Notes: generated from the sequence alone by a model not told the origin. Positions 35,926-45,928 are shown, counted from the stretch's first letter. The stretch is DNA of 64,000 nucleotides from Bacillus sp. NTK034 (GCF_017303275.1 NZ_JAFKOJ010000002.1:496001-560000); one strand, 5' to 3'. Translations and numbers: made by a program.

Positions 35926-36600
35926 ATTGATTTCATTTAATACTTCTACTTTGGATGGCTTCCAGCCTTCACCGTCAACCCAGTCTATATAGACACGGTA
36001 CTTTTCGCTCTGATCCTTTGTGGAAATTGTCCCGACAGAGCTGTTTGGCCCATTATTGCCAAGAAACCATACAGTCATATTGCCCTGATCAACTCCAGTA
36101 GCATAGGTAATGGCATTGAGCATTTCCTGCCAATCAGCAGAATTTTGATCATAAACAGCAGTATGTTCTCCGGATTGAGATGTACCGACTGGTTTCCATG
36201 CTGGATTTTCGATCGTTTTTTCCACATCAGGCGCACTTCCGCCTTCTGTTACAACTTGTTCTTTTGCTTCATCAGATTCCTCTTCTTCTTCATTTTCATC
36301 GGCTTCATTCTCTTCTGCCTCTTTTTCATCTTCCTCGGAATCTTTATCTACATTGTCTTTATCTTCCTCTGCTTCTTTGTTTTGATTATCCTCGCTCTTT
36401 TCATTCTGTTTGGAGTTATTTTCAGACGCGGTCTGTTCATCTGCAGGCAATGCCTGGTCATTATTTCCGCCAAAGAATATTTTTGCAGAAACAAAGATAA
36501 TCAAGATAATAACAAGTGCAATAAGGCTATTTAAAATGACGTTTGTTTTTTTTCTTTTTTCCCTTTTCCCAAAACGGGATTCTCTACTATTCCCTTTCAA
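35923..36600 (-). CDS. yrrS: YrrS family membrane protein (DUF1510)
   Basis: A 225-residue protein with one N-terminal membrane helix (about residues 21-43, LNSLIALVIILIIFV). A long, very acidic Glu/Asp-rich linker (about residues 60-120) and an extracytoplasmic C-terminal DUF1510 domain (TVWFLGNNGPN, WKPSKVEVL) follow. The start is a TTG with GGGGAGGAG upstream. It lies downstream of pbpI, as in B. subtilis; a role in cell-wall or sporulation context is inferred. Confidence 0.88.
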   Translation of the reverse strand: MKGNSRESRFGKREKRKKTNVILNSLIALVIILIIFVSAKIFFGGNNDQALPADEQTASENNSKQNEKSEDNQNKEAEEDKDNVDKDSEEDEKEAEENEADENEEEEESDEAKEQVVTEGGSAPDVEKTIENPAWKPVGTSQSGEHTAVYDQNSADWQEMLNAITYATGVDQGNMTVWFLGNNGPNSSVGTISTKDQSEKYRVYIDWVDGEGWKPSKVEVLNEIN

Positions 36601-36825
36601 GGCTTTCTCCTCCCCAATCTGTCAGGATTACAGGTAAAAATATTAATAAATGATTAGAAATTATAAATCCTGCCGCAAACAGATATGCTATTACCCAAAC
36701 AGCGGCTGTCAACATTCTAACATGGAATCAGGTTATCTTAAAAGAAATAACCTATGGACTCAGGTACTGCCAGCAATTAAATGGACGACGTCAGCATGCG
36801 GAAAGTTACACTATACCATATTTGT

Positions 36826-38619
36826 TTAAGAGTCTGCAGAGTCAGATGGAGGATTTTCTTTTTTATGATTATTGTTATAGATTTCTTTCACAATATCAGC
36901 AAAAAGCGGATTTACCCCTCCTGTGTCTTCAGTAACTTCCAGGTTTACCGCTACAAGGGCATATTTTGGATTTTTATAAGGGAAATAACCAGCAAACCAT
37001 TTATTGTGAAGCTGTTTTCCATCTGCCATTATGCCTGTTTCTGCAGTGCCCGATTTACCTGCAACTTCGTATGGAAGTTCTTTAAACCAGCGGCCGGTCC
37101 CATCTTCATTAATTACTACTTCCCTAAGCAGCCTTTGAAGCTTCATAGCAGTATAAGGGGCAATAATATCTCCATCCAGCTTCTGCTTTTTGAATTCTAT
37201 AAGAGATGTACTGTTTTTATATTCTATTTCAGAAGCAACCCGGACCATTTCTTTTTCGCCTCCTCTTGCTATAGTTGCCATCATGTTGGCAACAGCAAGC
37301 GGAGTGGCTCTCACTTCATGCTGCCCAATCCCTGTCAGGCCTGCAAAATTACTGTCTTTTTTTGCCTCTTCAGTCAAAAACACTCGTCCTTTTTCTTCGT
37401 CTTGAAGCTGTTTGAAATCGTTAAAATGATAAATATTCCCCTGCCAGCTTACAGGACCCGTTAATGAAAGTTTCTCTGCATACTCCTCAAGAAGATCGGG
37501 ATTTATATCTTTAAGCTCCTTAGCAATGGTAGCAAATGTATTATTGCAGCTTCTGGCAAAGCTATCATTAAAATTCAGCATCCCATGCTGGTATTTAAGG
37601 TCAGGCTCCCCGTTAATTTTCCTGCTGCAGTCAAATTGCCTTTGTGGATCGTCCAGACCATGATCAATTGCCGCAGCTGCCACCACTGTTTTAAAAACCG
37701 ATCCCATAATTTGCTGTTTAATCATATGATTTACTGTCCCGCTGCTTTCTTCATCAAAAGGATTATCTTTATTAATGGATGGACGCGACACCATTGCCAA
37801 AACCGAATTAGTCTCTATATCAAGGAGGGCAACTCCCCCTTTTTTTATCCCATGCTGATCAGCCAATTTTTCGGCCATCATCTGCAAATCGTAGTCCAAG
37901 GTTGTTTTAATATTGACCGGATAAAAGGGGTTTGCTGGCTCAACATATTTTACATCAATCCCAAACAGCGGTCCGCCTGTCCCATCCACATGATAGACAA
38001 GTTTTGATGCCCCTTCAGGAAGCAGAAACTCATCAAAGCTTTTCTCCATGCCGGTAATGCCAATCATTGTGTCAGAAGACAGATCTTTGTCCGGATACCT
38101 TTCATTCAAAACATTCTGATTTTGCCCGGTAATTCCAATTAGCTGAGAGGCAGGTTTCTCAGAACGGCTGTATTTCTTCTCAACAGCAAAGACACCCGGA
38201 ATTTTCAATGCATTGATGTCCTCCATCTGATCGAATGACAACTGTATTGGCTCTGGGGTTCCAAAGGCAAACGGCTCTTTTGCATTCTCAACTGAATGTC
38301 GCAATGAATACTCCGAAGCACCCGTAATTTCAGATATCTTCTTTATATCCCACTCCATTCTTGCAAGGAAGGGGAATAATATAAGGACAGATTTATTTTC
38401 AAATGTCATTGGATTTCCGCTGCGATCCAGGAAGTTTCCTCTCCCGGCATCAATAATCATCTCCTGGGACCGCTGACGGACACTCGCTTCCAATAGATTA
38501 ATTTCTCTGCCTGTAAAATGCTCTGTTGAAACAAGCTGCAGCTGTATCAATCTGCCCATAAGAAAACAAAGGACCATGAAACTAACGATAAGCCAGCCAA
38601 CTGCTCTTTTTCTCCACAT
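36826..38619 (-). CDS. pbpI: Class B penicillin-binding protein PbpI (PBP4b)
   Basis: Peptidoglycan transpeptidase (yrrR). An N-terminal membrane helix (about residues 6-26) precedes a dimerisation domain and the transpeptidase domain. SxxK is seen in GSVFKTV, SxN in RSCNNTF and KTG as KSGTAETG, so the active site is complete. The ATG at 38617-38619 (MWRKRAVGW) has GAGGTG 6-8 nt upstream; the 15-codon upstream extension is the greA terminator. The ribosome site lies inside that hairpin. Confidence 0.92.
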   Translation of the reverse strand: MWRKRAVGWLIVSFMVLCFLMGRLIQLQLVSTEHFTGREINLLEASVRQRSQEMIIDAGRGNFLDRSGNPMTFENKSVLILFPFLARMEWDIKKISEITGASEYSLRHSVENAKEPFAFGTPEPIQLSFDQMEDINALKIPGVFAVEKKYSRSEKPASQLIGITGQNQNVLNERYPDKDLSSDTMIGITGMEKSFDEFLLPEGASKLVYHVDGTGGPLFGIDVKYVEPANPFYPVNIKTTLDYDLQMMAEKLADQHGIKKGGVALLDIETNSVLAMVSRPSINKDNPFDEESSGTVNHMIKQQIMGSVFKTVVAAAAIDHGLDDPQRQFDCSRKINGEPDLKYQHGMLNFNDSFARSCNNTFATIAKELKDINPDLLEEYAEKLSLTGPVSWQGNIYHFNDFKQLQDEEKGRVFLTEEAKKDSNFAGLTGIGQHEVRATPLAVANMMATIARGGEKEMVRVASEIEYKNSTSLIEFKKQKLDGDIIAPYTAMKLQRLLREVVINEDGTGRWFKELPYEVAGKSGTAETGIMADGKQLHNKWFAGYFPYKNPKYALVAVNLEVTEDTGGVNPLFADIVKEIYNNNHKKENPPSDSADS

Positions 38620-38650
38620 AAAAAACACCTCGTCAAAAGTCTTGACGAGG
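38620..38650 (-). terminator. greA terminator that overlaps the pbpI ribosome site
   Basis: CCTCGTCAA and TTGACGAGG (38642-38650 with 38628-38636) form a perfect 9-bp stem with a 5-nt loop, followed by TGTTTTTT. The pbpI Shine-Dalgarno GAGG is in the 3' arm and the ATG follows the T-run. Confidence 0.85.
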
Positions 38651-38675
38651 TTTTCTGATTTCAAACCAGCTATTC

Positions 38676-39152
38676 TTATTTAATGGAAACAATGCGTACG
38701 TTCATTTCTCCACCAGGAGTCTGAACAGTCACTTCGTCTCCAACTGTACGGCCAATCAGGCTTTTTGCAATAGGTGAATCATTTGAGATTTTTCCTTCAA
38801 AAGGATCTGCCTCTGCACTTCCCACGATGGTGTAAGTTTCTTCGTCTCCATCTGGAAGCTCTACAAAAGTAACGGAGCGGCCAAGTCCCACAATATCTCC
38901 GGCCATTTCTTCCTCTTGGATTATCTTTGCATTGCGGATCATATTTTCAAGAGTGGTAATCCGGCCCTCAACAAATGCCTGCTCTTCTTTCGCTGAATCA
39001 TATTCTGAGTTCTCGGAAAGATCTCCAAAGCTTCTTGCGATTTTTATACGTTCAACCACTTCTTTGCGTTTAACCGATTTTAAATATTCAAGTTCCTGCT
39101 CAAGTTTTTCTTTACCTGCTTGTGTCATTGGGAAAACCTTTTCTGTAGCCAA
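38676..39152 (-). CDS. greA: Transcription elongation factor GreA
   Basis: Stimulates transcript cleavage by stalled RNA polymerase. An N-terminal coiled coil (about residues 10-75) carries the acidic tip [16 protein letters not shown], and a C-terminal FKBP-like domain ends the protein. The frame begins at a GTG (39161) that overlaps the ribosome site. AAGGAG lies 8 nt before a TTG at 39150-39152, giving MATEKVFPM and 158 residues, matching family length. Confidence 0.95.
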   Translation of the reverse strand: MATEKVFPMTQAGKEKLEQELEYLKSVKRKEVVERIKIARSFGDLSENSEYDSAKEEQAFVEGRITTLENMIRNAKIIQEEEMAGDIVGLGRSVTFVELPDGDEETYTIVGSAEADPFEGKISNDSPIAKSLIGRTVGDEVTVQTPGGEMNVRIVSIK

Positions 39153-39402
39153 AACCTTCACTCCTTCGAATTACACATTCTTTAAAAGTATGTGTTCTAT
39201 AATGTATGTACTTCTTTTTATCATATTTTTAGGAAAATGAACAGGAGCGCGTCCTTTGTTAAAGGGCGCGCAGATCATCTTTTTATGTTGACTGGCTCTG
39301 GAAGATTTTGACTGACGGACTAAAGCTGGAATCAGCATCATATCTTAACACAGCCATTCGGTAAAAGGATAAGTCCTATAGAACATTTTCAATGCTATTG
39401 TT

Positions 39403-40038
39403 TCATAAAAATGACTTTTGTTCAAGAATTGTTTGAATTTTTGTGACCATTAAATCTATGGCAACATAATTATGCCCGCCTTCTGGGATAATGATGTCAG
39501 CATATCTTTTGGTCGGCTCAATAAATTGATTATGCATTGGCCGTACCACATTTACATATTGTTCTATGACGGAATCCATGGTGCGTCCCCGTTCTTTTAT
39601 ATCCCTGAATAAGCGGCGGATAATACGCAAGTCGGCATCCGTATCTACATATAATTTCATATCCATCAGATTACGGAGCCTCTCATCCTCAAGGATCAGA
39701 ATGCCTTCTAAGATGATGACATCTTTTGGTTCGACTTCAATTACCTCTTCTGACCTTGTATGCATGGCATAATCATATACAGGCTTGTCAATCGGTTCAT
39801 ATCTTAGCAGGTTTTCAATATGTTCAATTAGCAAATCGTTATCAAATGCAAGCGGATGGTCATAATTCGTTTTCAATCTTTCTTCAAAAGGCAGATGAGT
39901 TTGATCCTTATAATAATAGTCCTGTTCGATCATAAGGATTGAATGCCCTTTGAAACGGTCATAGATCGCTTTGGTTACGCTCGTTTTTCCTGAGCCGGAA
40001 CCGCCGGCCACCCCAATTACAACGGGTTTGCGTTTCAT
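39403..40038 (-). CDS. udk: Uridine kinase
   Basis: Phosphorylates uridine and cytidine with ATP or GTP in pyrimidine salvage. The 211 residues contain the Walker A loop GGSGSGKTS near residue 12, the substrate lid [17 protein letters not shown] and [14 protein letters not shown] lies in the 3' end of trhP2, 3 nt upstream of which udk is translated, suggesting coupling. Operon trmR-trhP1-trhP2-udk. Confidence 0.97.
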   Translation of the reverse strand: MKRKPVVIGVAGGSGSGKTSVTKAIYDRFKGHSILMIEQDYYYKDQTHLPFEERLKTNYDHPLAFDNDLLIEHIENLLRYEPIDKPVYDYAMHTRSEEVIEVEPKDVIILEGILILEDERLRNLMDMKLYVDTDADLRIIRRLFRDIKERGRTMDSVIEQYVNVVRPMHNQFIEPTKRYADIIIPEGGHNYVAIDLMVTKIQTILEQKSFL

Positions 40039-40041
40039 TGA

Positions 40042-41310
40042 TTAGAGCTCCTTTCGCATCATGTTGTTAGGGTATACCGGCTTATCCACCTTAAATTGAA
40101 CAATTTGAAGCGGATGGCGCGCTGCATCCAGTTCATTGCCTTTTTCATCCCATATTTTATCGATGACTTGTGTGAAATTGTCAATTTCAGGACCGAAGAA
40201 TTCAACTTCTTCTCCAGGCTGAAATTTGTTTCTCTGCTGAAGGGTAACAATTTTTGTATCCGGATTGTATTCCAGTACAAGCCCGACGAAATCGATATTC
40301 GTCTTTTTGCTATGATTTCCAAACATTTGCTCTTTATACCCAGGAACCCCTTCAAAGAAAGCGGGAGCTGTTTCGCGGTTTGCACACTTATCAAGCTCTT
40401 CAAGCCATTCCTGCTTAATCTTGAAGTTATCTGGATCTGCACAATAGGCATCAATGACTTTACGGTATACGCTGACTACTGTTGCAATGTAATGAATGGA
40501 TTTCATGCGTCCTTCTATTTTTAAGCTGTCGATTCCCAGTTCAATCATACGGGGAATTGATTCAATCAGCTTAAGATCTTTCGGACTCATAGCAAAAGGA
40601 GCATCTCCTTCGCTGTATAAAGGAACTTCATTCCCGTCTTCAAGCTGGTATAAGTCATAATCCCAGCGGCAGGATTGACAGCAGCCGCCCCTGTTGGAAT
40701 CACGGGCTGTCATATGATTGCTGAGTGTACAGCGTCCTGAGTAGGCAATACACATTGCCCCGTGGATGAAGGTTTCAATTTCAATGTCTACCTTCTCCTT
40801 CATTTCTTTGATTTCCTCCGCACTTGTTTCACGCGCAAGGACGACACGCTCCAAGCCTTCTTCTTTCCAGAACTCGACTGCCTTCCAGTTGGATAGGGAT
40901 TGCTGCGTGCTTAAATGGACTTCTATCTCCGGTGCAACACGTCGGCAGGTTTCAATGATAAGCGGATCTGCTACAATGATTCCTGCTACTCCTGCTTCTT
41001 TAAGGCCCAGCAAATACTCCTCAAGACCATCAATATTTTCGTTATGCGCGAAAATGTTGGTTGTGACATAAATCTTAGCTCCGTATTTTTTGGCGTATTC
41101 CACGCCTTCTTTCATTTCTTCAAAAGTGAAGTTGCCTGCGTTCGAACGGAGGCCATATTCCTGTCCGCCGATGAACACGGCGTCTGCACCATAGTGGACG
41201 GCAATCTTCAGCTTTTCAAGGTTTCCTGCCGGAGCAAGCAGTTCAGGCTTCTTTACAATAACCCTTTTGCCGTTGACAATTTCGGAAATCTTCTCTTTTA
41301 CCGCTGCCAT
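40042..41310 (-). CDS. trhP2: tRNA hydroxylation protein P2 (U32 family)
   Basis: A U32 peptidase-like protein (yrrO) of 422 residues. Members together with TrhP1 form 5-hydroxyuridine at the wobble position of tRNA using prephenate. It has the U32 barrel (KPELLAPAGN, GADAVFIG), the signature ETFIHGAMCIAYSGRC, and cysteines GGCCQSC for the iron-sulfur cluster. It follows trhP1 by 33 nt with a GGAGGAAG site. Confidence 0.92.
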   Translation of the reverse strand: MAAVKEKISEIVNGKRVIVKKPELLAPAGNLEKLKIAVHYGADAVFIGGQEYGLRSNAGNFTFEEMKEGVEYAKKYGAKIYVTTNIFAHNENIDGLEEYLLGLKEAGVAGIIVADPLIIETCRRVAPEIEVHLSTQQSLSNWKAVEFWKEEGLERVVLARETSAEEIKEMKEKVDIEIETFIHGAMCIAYSGRCTLSNHMTARDSNRGGCCQSCRWDYDLYQLEDGNEVPLYSEGDAPFAMSPKDLKLIESIPRMIELGIDSLKIEGRMKSIHYIATVVSVYRKVIDAYCADPDNFKIKQEWLEELDKCANRETAPAFFEGVPGYKEQMFGNHSKKTNIDFVGLVLEYNPDTKIVTLQQRNKFQPGEEVEFFGPEIDNFTQVIDKIWDEKGNELDAARHPLQIVQFKVDKPVYPNNMMRKEL

Positions 41311-41343
41311 AAAGCTTCCTCCTCTTTCTTTATAATATAATCA

Positions 41344-42273
41344 TCAGTAGACGGTTTCTTTAAAGAAGAACCCAGTATCCAGCTTTCGGTTCGCCGGCTG
41401 AATTTCTTCAATTTCAGCGAGAAGGCCATCTTTTATATCATCATATTGTTCCGGGTCTTCGACACATAGATCAATAGCTTTTCTGTAGAGTTTAGTGACT
41501 TCGATAATATAGTCCGGGCTTTTTAATACTCCATCAATTTTAAATGAATCAACGCCTGCTTCAATCATCTCCTGCAGTTCATCTATAATGCAGATGTCAT
41601 TAGGGCTCATGATATGAGTGCCATTTTCATCTTCGAAGATCGGGTATTTATTTTCCCGTTCCTTATCGTGAAGGAACATATTCTTTTCCTGTTTGCGGTT
41701 TTCAACTTCAAGGGCTTTTCCCTGGTACTCATAATAATTGCCAAGCAGGGAACGCTTTGACTGGAACATTGCAGTCATGCCATGAACCTGCACTTCAATT
41801 TCCACTTCAGCATTTTCTTTTATTTCGATGATGGCATCCATATTAATCTCTCTTGCCAGAACAGCGCGTTTAGCACCCTTTCTGCCCCAGTAATTGCATG
41901 TATACCAGTTTGTTGCAGTCGTTTCGGTATTCCAATGGAGCTTCATGTCAGGGGCCGCGGAACGGGCTGCCATTAATACAGCAGGATCCCCGAAGATAAC
42001 AGCATCAGCATTTATTTCTTCTAAGAAACTGATGTAGTCCTCAAGCTCAGGCACTTTATCATTATGAAATAAAGCATTCATCGCCACAAACACTTTTTTT
42101 CCATGCTTTTGGGCAATTTCCACCGCTTTTTTCACATCTTCCCTTGTGAATTCTCCTGCAAGCCTCAGTCCATAACGCTGTTCACCTACAACAAAGGCAT
42201 CTGCACCAGCCGACACAAGCTGCTCGATATCTTCAACTCTTGTGGGTGTTACTAACAGTTCAGGTTTTTTCAT
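41344..42273 (-). CDS. trhP1: tRNA hydroxylation protein P1 (U32 family)
   Basis: Second U32-family partner (yrrN), 309 residues, with KKPELLVTP at the N-terminus and IEVQVHGMTAMFQSKR where TrhP2 has the Cys-containing signature, so this subunit lacks the conserved cysteines. The ATG at 42271-42273 has GAGG 8 nt upstream; the GTG three codons earlier is part of the ribosome site. Works with TrhP2 in ho5U34 formation (family knowledge). Confidence 0.92.
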   Translation of the reverse strand: MKKPELLVTPTRVEDIEQLVSAGADAFVVGEQRYGLRLAGEFTREDVKKAVEIAQKHGKKVFVAMNALFHNDKVPELEDYISFLEEINADAVIFGDPAVLMAARSAAPDMKLHWNTETTATNWYTCNYWGRKGAKRAVLAREINMDAIIEIKENAEVEIEVQVHGMTAMFQSKRSLLGNYYEYQGKALEVENRKQEKNMFLHDKERENKYPIFEDENGTHIMSPNDICIIDELQEMIEAGVDSFKIDGVLKSPDYIIEVTKLYRKAIDLCVEDPEQYDDIKDGLLAEIEEIQPANRKLDTGFFFKETVY

Positions 42274-42278
42274 TATTT

Positions 42279-42914
42279 TCACCTCTTTTTACTAATTGCC
42301 ACGCCATCCCCAACAGGCAAAATAACTGTGTGATATTCAGGATGACTCATTAACCATTTATTAAACGCATCAATTTTTTTAACCAGATTCCGGATACGTT
42401 TATTTTCTATATCAGATTCACACACAAGTCCTTTAAAAAGGACATTATCTGTAATGATTACACCGTCATTAGAGAGGCAGCGGGAATATATTTCAAAAAA
42501 CCGCTGATATTGTCCCTTTGCTGCATCTATAAAAATTGCATCATAGGGTCCGTGTTTTTTGACGTCCTCCTCAACTTCCAGTGCATCTCCCTTTATGATG
42601 AAGATTTGCTCCTTTTTTTGGGCTTCATCTATATATTGCTCGGCAAGCTGGTACCGTTCCGCATCGCGTTCAATTGTAACAATTTTCGCTTCAGGAACTG
42701 CGAATGCCATTCTGAGTGCAGAATAGCCAATTGCCGTACCTACTTCTAAAATTCTTTTCGGCTTTTGGATGCGCAAAAGCTGAAGCATCGCCTCGATTCC
42801 TGCCAGTTCCATGATCGGAACATTATGTTCTTTGGCGTATTGCTCCATTTTGCTCAGCAGATGGGGTCTTTCAGGTATTATTTCCTCTATATATGCATGC
42901 AGCTTATCGTTCAT
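42279..42914 (-). CDS. trmR: tRNA 5-hydroxyuridine methyltransferase TrmR
   Basis: O-methyltransferase (yrrM) that converts 5-hydroxyuridine to 5-methoxyuridine at position 34 of tRNA. About 211 residues with ILEVGTAIGYSALRMA (SAM motif) and FIDAAKGQYQRFFE (metal/SAM loop). The start may be ATG 42912-42914 or the TTG one codon before; GAGGTG is 8-11 nt upstream. It precedes trhP1 by 5 nt, so the whole modification pathway is encoded together. Confidence 0.92.
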   Translation of the reverse strand: MNDKLHAYIEEIIPERPHLLSKMEQYAKEHNVPIMELAGIEAMLQLLRIQKPKRILEVGTAIGYSALRMAFAVPEAKIVTIERDAERYQLAEQYIDEAQKKEQIFIIKGDALEVEEDVKKHGPYDAIFIDAAKGQYQRFFEIYSRCLSNDGVIITDNVLFKGLVCESDIENKRIRNLVKKIDAFNKWLMSHPEYHTVILPVGDGVAISKKR

Positions 42915-43207
42915 CAAGCTGGCATCACCTCGATCAGACGGAATTTTATTGTCCAGCTGCGGCTCTCAGGACGCTCCTGTCTAAGCCGTTTCCCTCCAGA
43001 AGAAAATATGCCTTCTTACAGGAATCATCTTAATCTTGTCGTCCCTATCCGCTATTCTATTTAGACATGAAAAAATAGCGTTCACAGATAGGATGTGAAA
43101 ATGCACTGTTTGGCATTCCGGCTTGAGTTAGCCTGTATCCATGCTTGTCCGTGATTTACGCTATCGCAAAGCTTGTATTAAAACACCTGATCTATTTTAC
43201 CATAATT
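42915..43207. other. Intergenic region upstream of trmR
   Basis: About 290 nt with no convincing reading frame, promoter or strong hairpin that I could assign. It should hold the promoter for trmR-trhP1-trhP2-udk on the minus strand. Confidence 0.4.
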
Positions 43208-43243
43208 AAAAGGGGAATGCTATATCGCACATTCCCCTTTTTG
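43208..43243. terminator. Bidirectional terminator after mltG
   Basis: AAAAGGGGAATG (43208-43219) and CATTCCCCTTTT (43230-43241) form a perfect 12-bp stem with T-run, ending mltG. Confidence 0.92.
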
Positions 43244-43247
43244 CTGA

Positions 43248-44381
43248 CTAATTATTTGTAATATGCTGTGCTTTCTTTTGGTTATGCTCATCCAGAGTTT
43301 TTGAGAAAAGCACTTCTCCTGTAGATGTTGCCAGGAAGTACAGGTATTCTGTCTCTGCCGGCACCAATGCTGCTTCAATTGATGAAACGCCTGCATTTGC
43401 GATTGGTCCGGGCGTCAAACCAGGATACTTATATGTGTTGTATGGCGAGTCAATCTCCAAGTCTTTATATAGGACCCTTGATTTATGTTCTCCATGCGCA
43501 TACAGGACAGTTGGATCTGTCTGCAGCGGCATTCCTGTGTCTATCCGATTGTAGAAAACACTCGCAATCTGATCACGGTCTACTTTCGCTGTTGCTTCTT
43601 CCTCTATGAGCGATGCCATTGTCAATAATTTGTGCGGGGTGTATTCCCTCTGCTCCATGTCGCCTCTATACTCTTTAATAACTGATGCCGTTTTATCGAG
43701 CATAACTTTGACAATTTCCTCTATAGTCGGATCTTCTTTGTAAAAAGGATAGGTTGCCGGGAATAAGTATCCTTCAAGAGGATACTTAATATTCTCTGCA
43801 AGGATTTCCTTTGTCAGCAATTCAGGATATTCTGCCATTAAAGACTCTATAAAAGCCTTATCATTGAGTTTCTTCAAAACGTCTTCAGGTTTTTTATCAG
43901 TCTTTTCGGCAATAATTCCTGAGATTTGCTCAAGCTGTTTTCCCTCCGGAATGGTGATCTTAAAAGCCATTTCTTCCATAACCTTACCTGTTTTCAAGCT
44001 ATCCAGGATTTCTTTCATGTTCATGGAAGGCTTCAATTCATATTCTCCTGCCATGAATCCAGCTTCATTTTTAAATTTCACATAATATTTAAAGACACGC
44101 GCATCCCTGACAATTCCATTTTCTTCAAGAACAGTGCCGATTCCTGTAACAGATGAACCGATTGGTATTTCTACTTTCTTTGGCTTATCATTGTCGGGAT
44201 CAACAGGCTTTAAAGCTGAATTAATATAAAAATATCCGCCGCCAATTACTGCAGCAGCTGAGATTAATAATATGATTGCAACTATCATGACAATTTTCCG
44301 GACTACTTTCGCTTCCCCTTGGCGCTCAATCATTTTTTCGCGTATTATTTCTTTTTTTCCTTTTTTATCGTCTGCCGACAT
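43248..44381 (-). CDS. mltG: Endolytic transglycosylase MltG
   Basis: Membrane-bound lytic transglycosylase (yrrL, YceG family) that releases nascent glycan strands. A charged N-terminus is followed by one membrane helix (about residues 30-50, IVMIVAIILLISAAAVIG), a LysM-like region and the catalytic domain with ASLIEEEA, whose Glu is catalytic. The chosen ATG (44379-44381, MSADDKKGKK) has GGAGGGG 7 nt upstream, giving 377 residues. The extra 20 upstream codons lack support. Confidence 0.94.
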   Translation of the reverse strand: MSADDKKGKKEIIREKMIERQGEAKVVRKIVMIVAIILLISAAAVIGGGYFYINSALKPVDPDNDKPKKVEIPIGSSVTGIGTVLEENGIVRDARVFKYYVKFKNEAGFMAGEYELKPSMNMKEILDSLKTGKVMEEMAFKITIPEGKQLEQISGIIAEKTDKKPEDVLKKLNDKAFIESLMAEYPELLTKEILAENIKYPLEGYLFPATYPFYKEDPTIEEIVKVMLDKTASVIKEYRGDMEQREYTPHKLLTMASLIEEEATAKVDRDQIASVFYNRIDTGMPLQTDPTVLYAHGEHKSRVLYKDLEIDSPYNTYKYPGLTPGPIANAGVSSIEAALVPAETEYLYFLATSTGEVLFSKTLDEHNQKKAQHITNN

Positions 44382-44670
44382 CACATATCCCCTCCGTTCC
44401 AAAGACGTTGGCTTCTTTTGCAAAAGACAGGCTAATAGCATGATGTTATCCAGTAAATTAACCAGTTTGCTTGCTTGCCAACAAGCCTAAGTATAACTTC
44501 GCATCATCATTTTTGTTTCCTGATACATCTCGGCTTATTATACTATATTTTCTTTTGGAAGTCGCAGGATATTACAAAAACCAAAAAGAAACGCCAATAA
44601 TTTCAACGATTATCACTTTTGGTTTTAATGATTTTAGGCCTTTTGAACCTATATCAGAAATCGGGGAGAA

Positions 44671-44702
44671 AAATAAAAAACTGGCCCGGGGGCCAGTTTT
44701 AT
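44671..44702 (-). terminator. Terminator of yrzB
   Basis: AAAACTGGCC and GGCCAGTTTT (44677-44686 with 44691-44700) form a 10-bp stem followed on the minus strand by TTATTTTT. Confidence 0.9.
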
Positions 44703-44986
44703 TAATCTTCTTGCTCATCAAGGAATGTGTTAAGCATTTCTTCAATTAAATCCCATTCCTCTTCTGTTTCGATTGGCTGCAGTTCGCCGTCCTTGCTGTC
44801 TTCGCTTGGGCTGAATGCAGATGCATGAATTTCAATTTCTTCATCATCATTTTCATCTGCTCCCACTGGGTAGTACAGGACATATGACTTGCCGAATTCT
44901 TCGGAATCAAACGTGAACAATACTTCACAAAGCTGCTCGTTGCCTTCCTCGTCAATTACAGTAATGTTGTTATCTCCATGGTTCAT
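44702..44986 (-). CDS. yrzB: YrzB family protein (DUF1292)
   Basis: A 94-residue acidic cytoplasmic protein of unknown function: [21 protein letters not shown] near the N-terminus and a Glu/Asp-rich tail. It is the third gene of the yrzL-ruvX-yrzB run, as in many Firmicutes. The family is conserved next to ruvX; no catalytic motif is visible. Confidence 0.9.
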   Translation of the reverse strand: MNHGDNNITVIDEEGNEQLCEVLFTFDSEEFGKSYVLYYPVGADENDDEEIEIHASAFSPSEDSKDGELQPIETEEEWDLIEEMLNTFLDEQED

Positions 44987-45000
44987 TTCTGTTCACCTCA

Positions 45001-45417
45001 TTAAATTTGGCTATTTAAAAAGCCTTGTAAAATCATGACGGCTGCCATTTTATCAATGACCTTTTTCCGTTTCTTGCGGCTGACATCCGCTTCAAGCAAA
45101 ACTCTTTCAGCTGCCATTGTAGAGAGACGCTCGTCCCATAATACGACCGGAAGACCAAATAGCTTTTCCAGCTCCGAAGCATAAAACTGGCTTGCTTCAC
45201 CGCGGGGGCCAATGGTTCCATTCATATTTTTAGGCAAGCCGACAACAATTTTACTGACTTCATGCTCTTTTATTATTTCACTAATTCTTTCAAAACCAAA
45301 CTCTTTTTCTTCCTCGTTGATTTTGATGGTTTCCAAGCCCTGCGCTGTCCATCCAAGCGCATCGCTCAGAGCGACGCCGACTGTCTTAGAGCCGACATCC
45401 AGTCCCATAGTCCGCAT
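45001..45417 (-). CDS. ruvX: RuvX/YqgF family nuclease
   Basis: A 138-residue RNase H-fold protein (yrrK) of the YqgF/RuvX family, implicated in Holliday junction resolution and 16S rRNA 5'-end processing. N-terminal [18 protein letters not shown] carries the first acidic residue, and [10 protein letters not shown] the second. GAGGGG precedes the ATG. It lies 2 nt after yrzL and 14 nt before yrzB. Confidence 0.94.
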   Translation of the reverse strand: MRTMGLDVGSKTVGVALSDALGWTAQGLETIKINEEEKEFGFERISEIIKEHEVSKIVVGLPKNMNGTIGPRGEASQFYASELEKLFGLPVVLWDERLSTMAAERVLLEADVSRKKRKKVIDKMAAVMILQGFLNSQI

Positions 45418-45419
45418 GT

Positions 45420-45686
45420 TTACCCCTCACGCTGCTGTTTTAAGTATGATTTAACCAATTCTTCGATGATCTCATCCCGTTCAAGTTTACGGATGATATT
45501 GCGGGCATCCTTATGGCGGGGAATGTAAGCTGGATCCCCGGACAGCAGGTAACCGACAATTTGGTTAATAGGGTTATACCCTTTTTCCTGGAGGGCCCCA
45601 TAAACTTGAAAAAGAACTTCATTCACATCTTGTTCGATTGGTTCTTCAGGAAAATTGAACCTCATTGTTTTATCAAATGAGCTCAT
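45420..45686 (-). CDS. yrzL: IreB family regulatory phosphoprotein YrzL
   Basis: An 88-residue protein of the IreB family, small phosphoproteins that are substrates of the PASTA kinase in Enterococcus. [12 protein letters not shown] at the N-terminus and the [20 protein letters not shown] region are characteristic. It starts the small yrzL-ruvX-yrzB cluster downstream of alaS. Role in this organism is inferred. Confidence 0.92.
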   Translation of the reverse strand: MSSFDKTMRFNFPEEPIEQDVNEVLFQVYGALQEKGYNPINQIVGYLLSGDPAYIPRHKDARNIIRKLERDEIIEELVKSYLKQQREG

Positions 45687-45928
45687 ATCTTACACCTCGC
45701 TTTTCTGAATGAAGGATGAGGATAGCTTATATGTGCCGGACCTGAAATCCGGTAAACAGCCAGCTTATCCAGCTCTTCATAACGGTTTGGCCTGCCGCCT
45801 GAATAAACAGAGCGATCAATAAATGATCTTGTTCCTGACAGGAAAACATGGTGAAGAACAAGCTGTTTCTTCCTGATGATGAACAATCTCTCTTGGTTAC
45901 CTTCATTTTACACTACTTTTCAGGGATA

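Noticed and set aside
36145-36534. Long hydrophobic open frame opposite yrrS
   Set aside because: It is the antisense shadow of the acidic Glu/Asp-rich linker of yrrS, which makes Phe/Leu/Ser-rich frames on the other strand.
45683-45886. 67-residue open frame between yrzL and alaS
   Set aside because: No family similarity and no clear ribosome site; the gap is probably non-coding.
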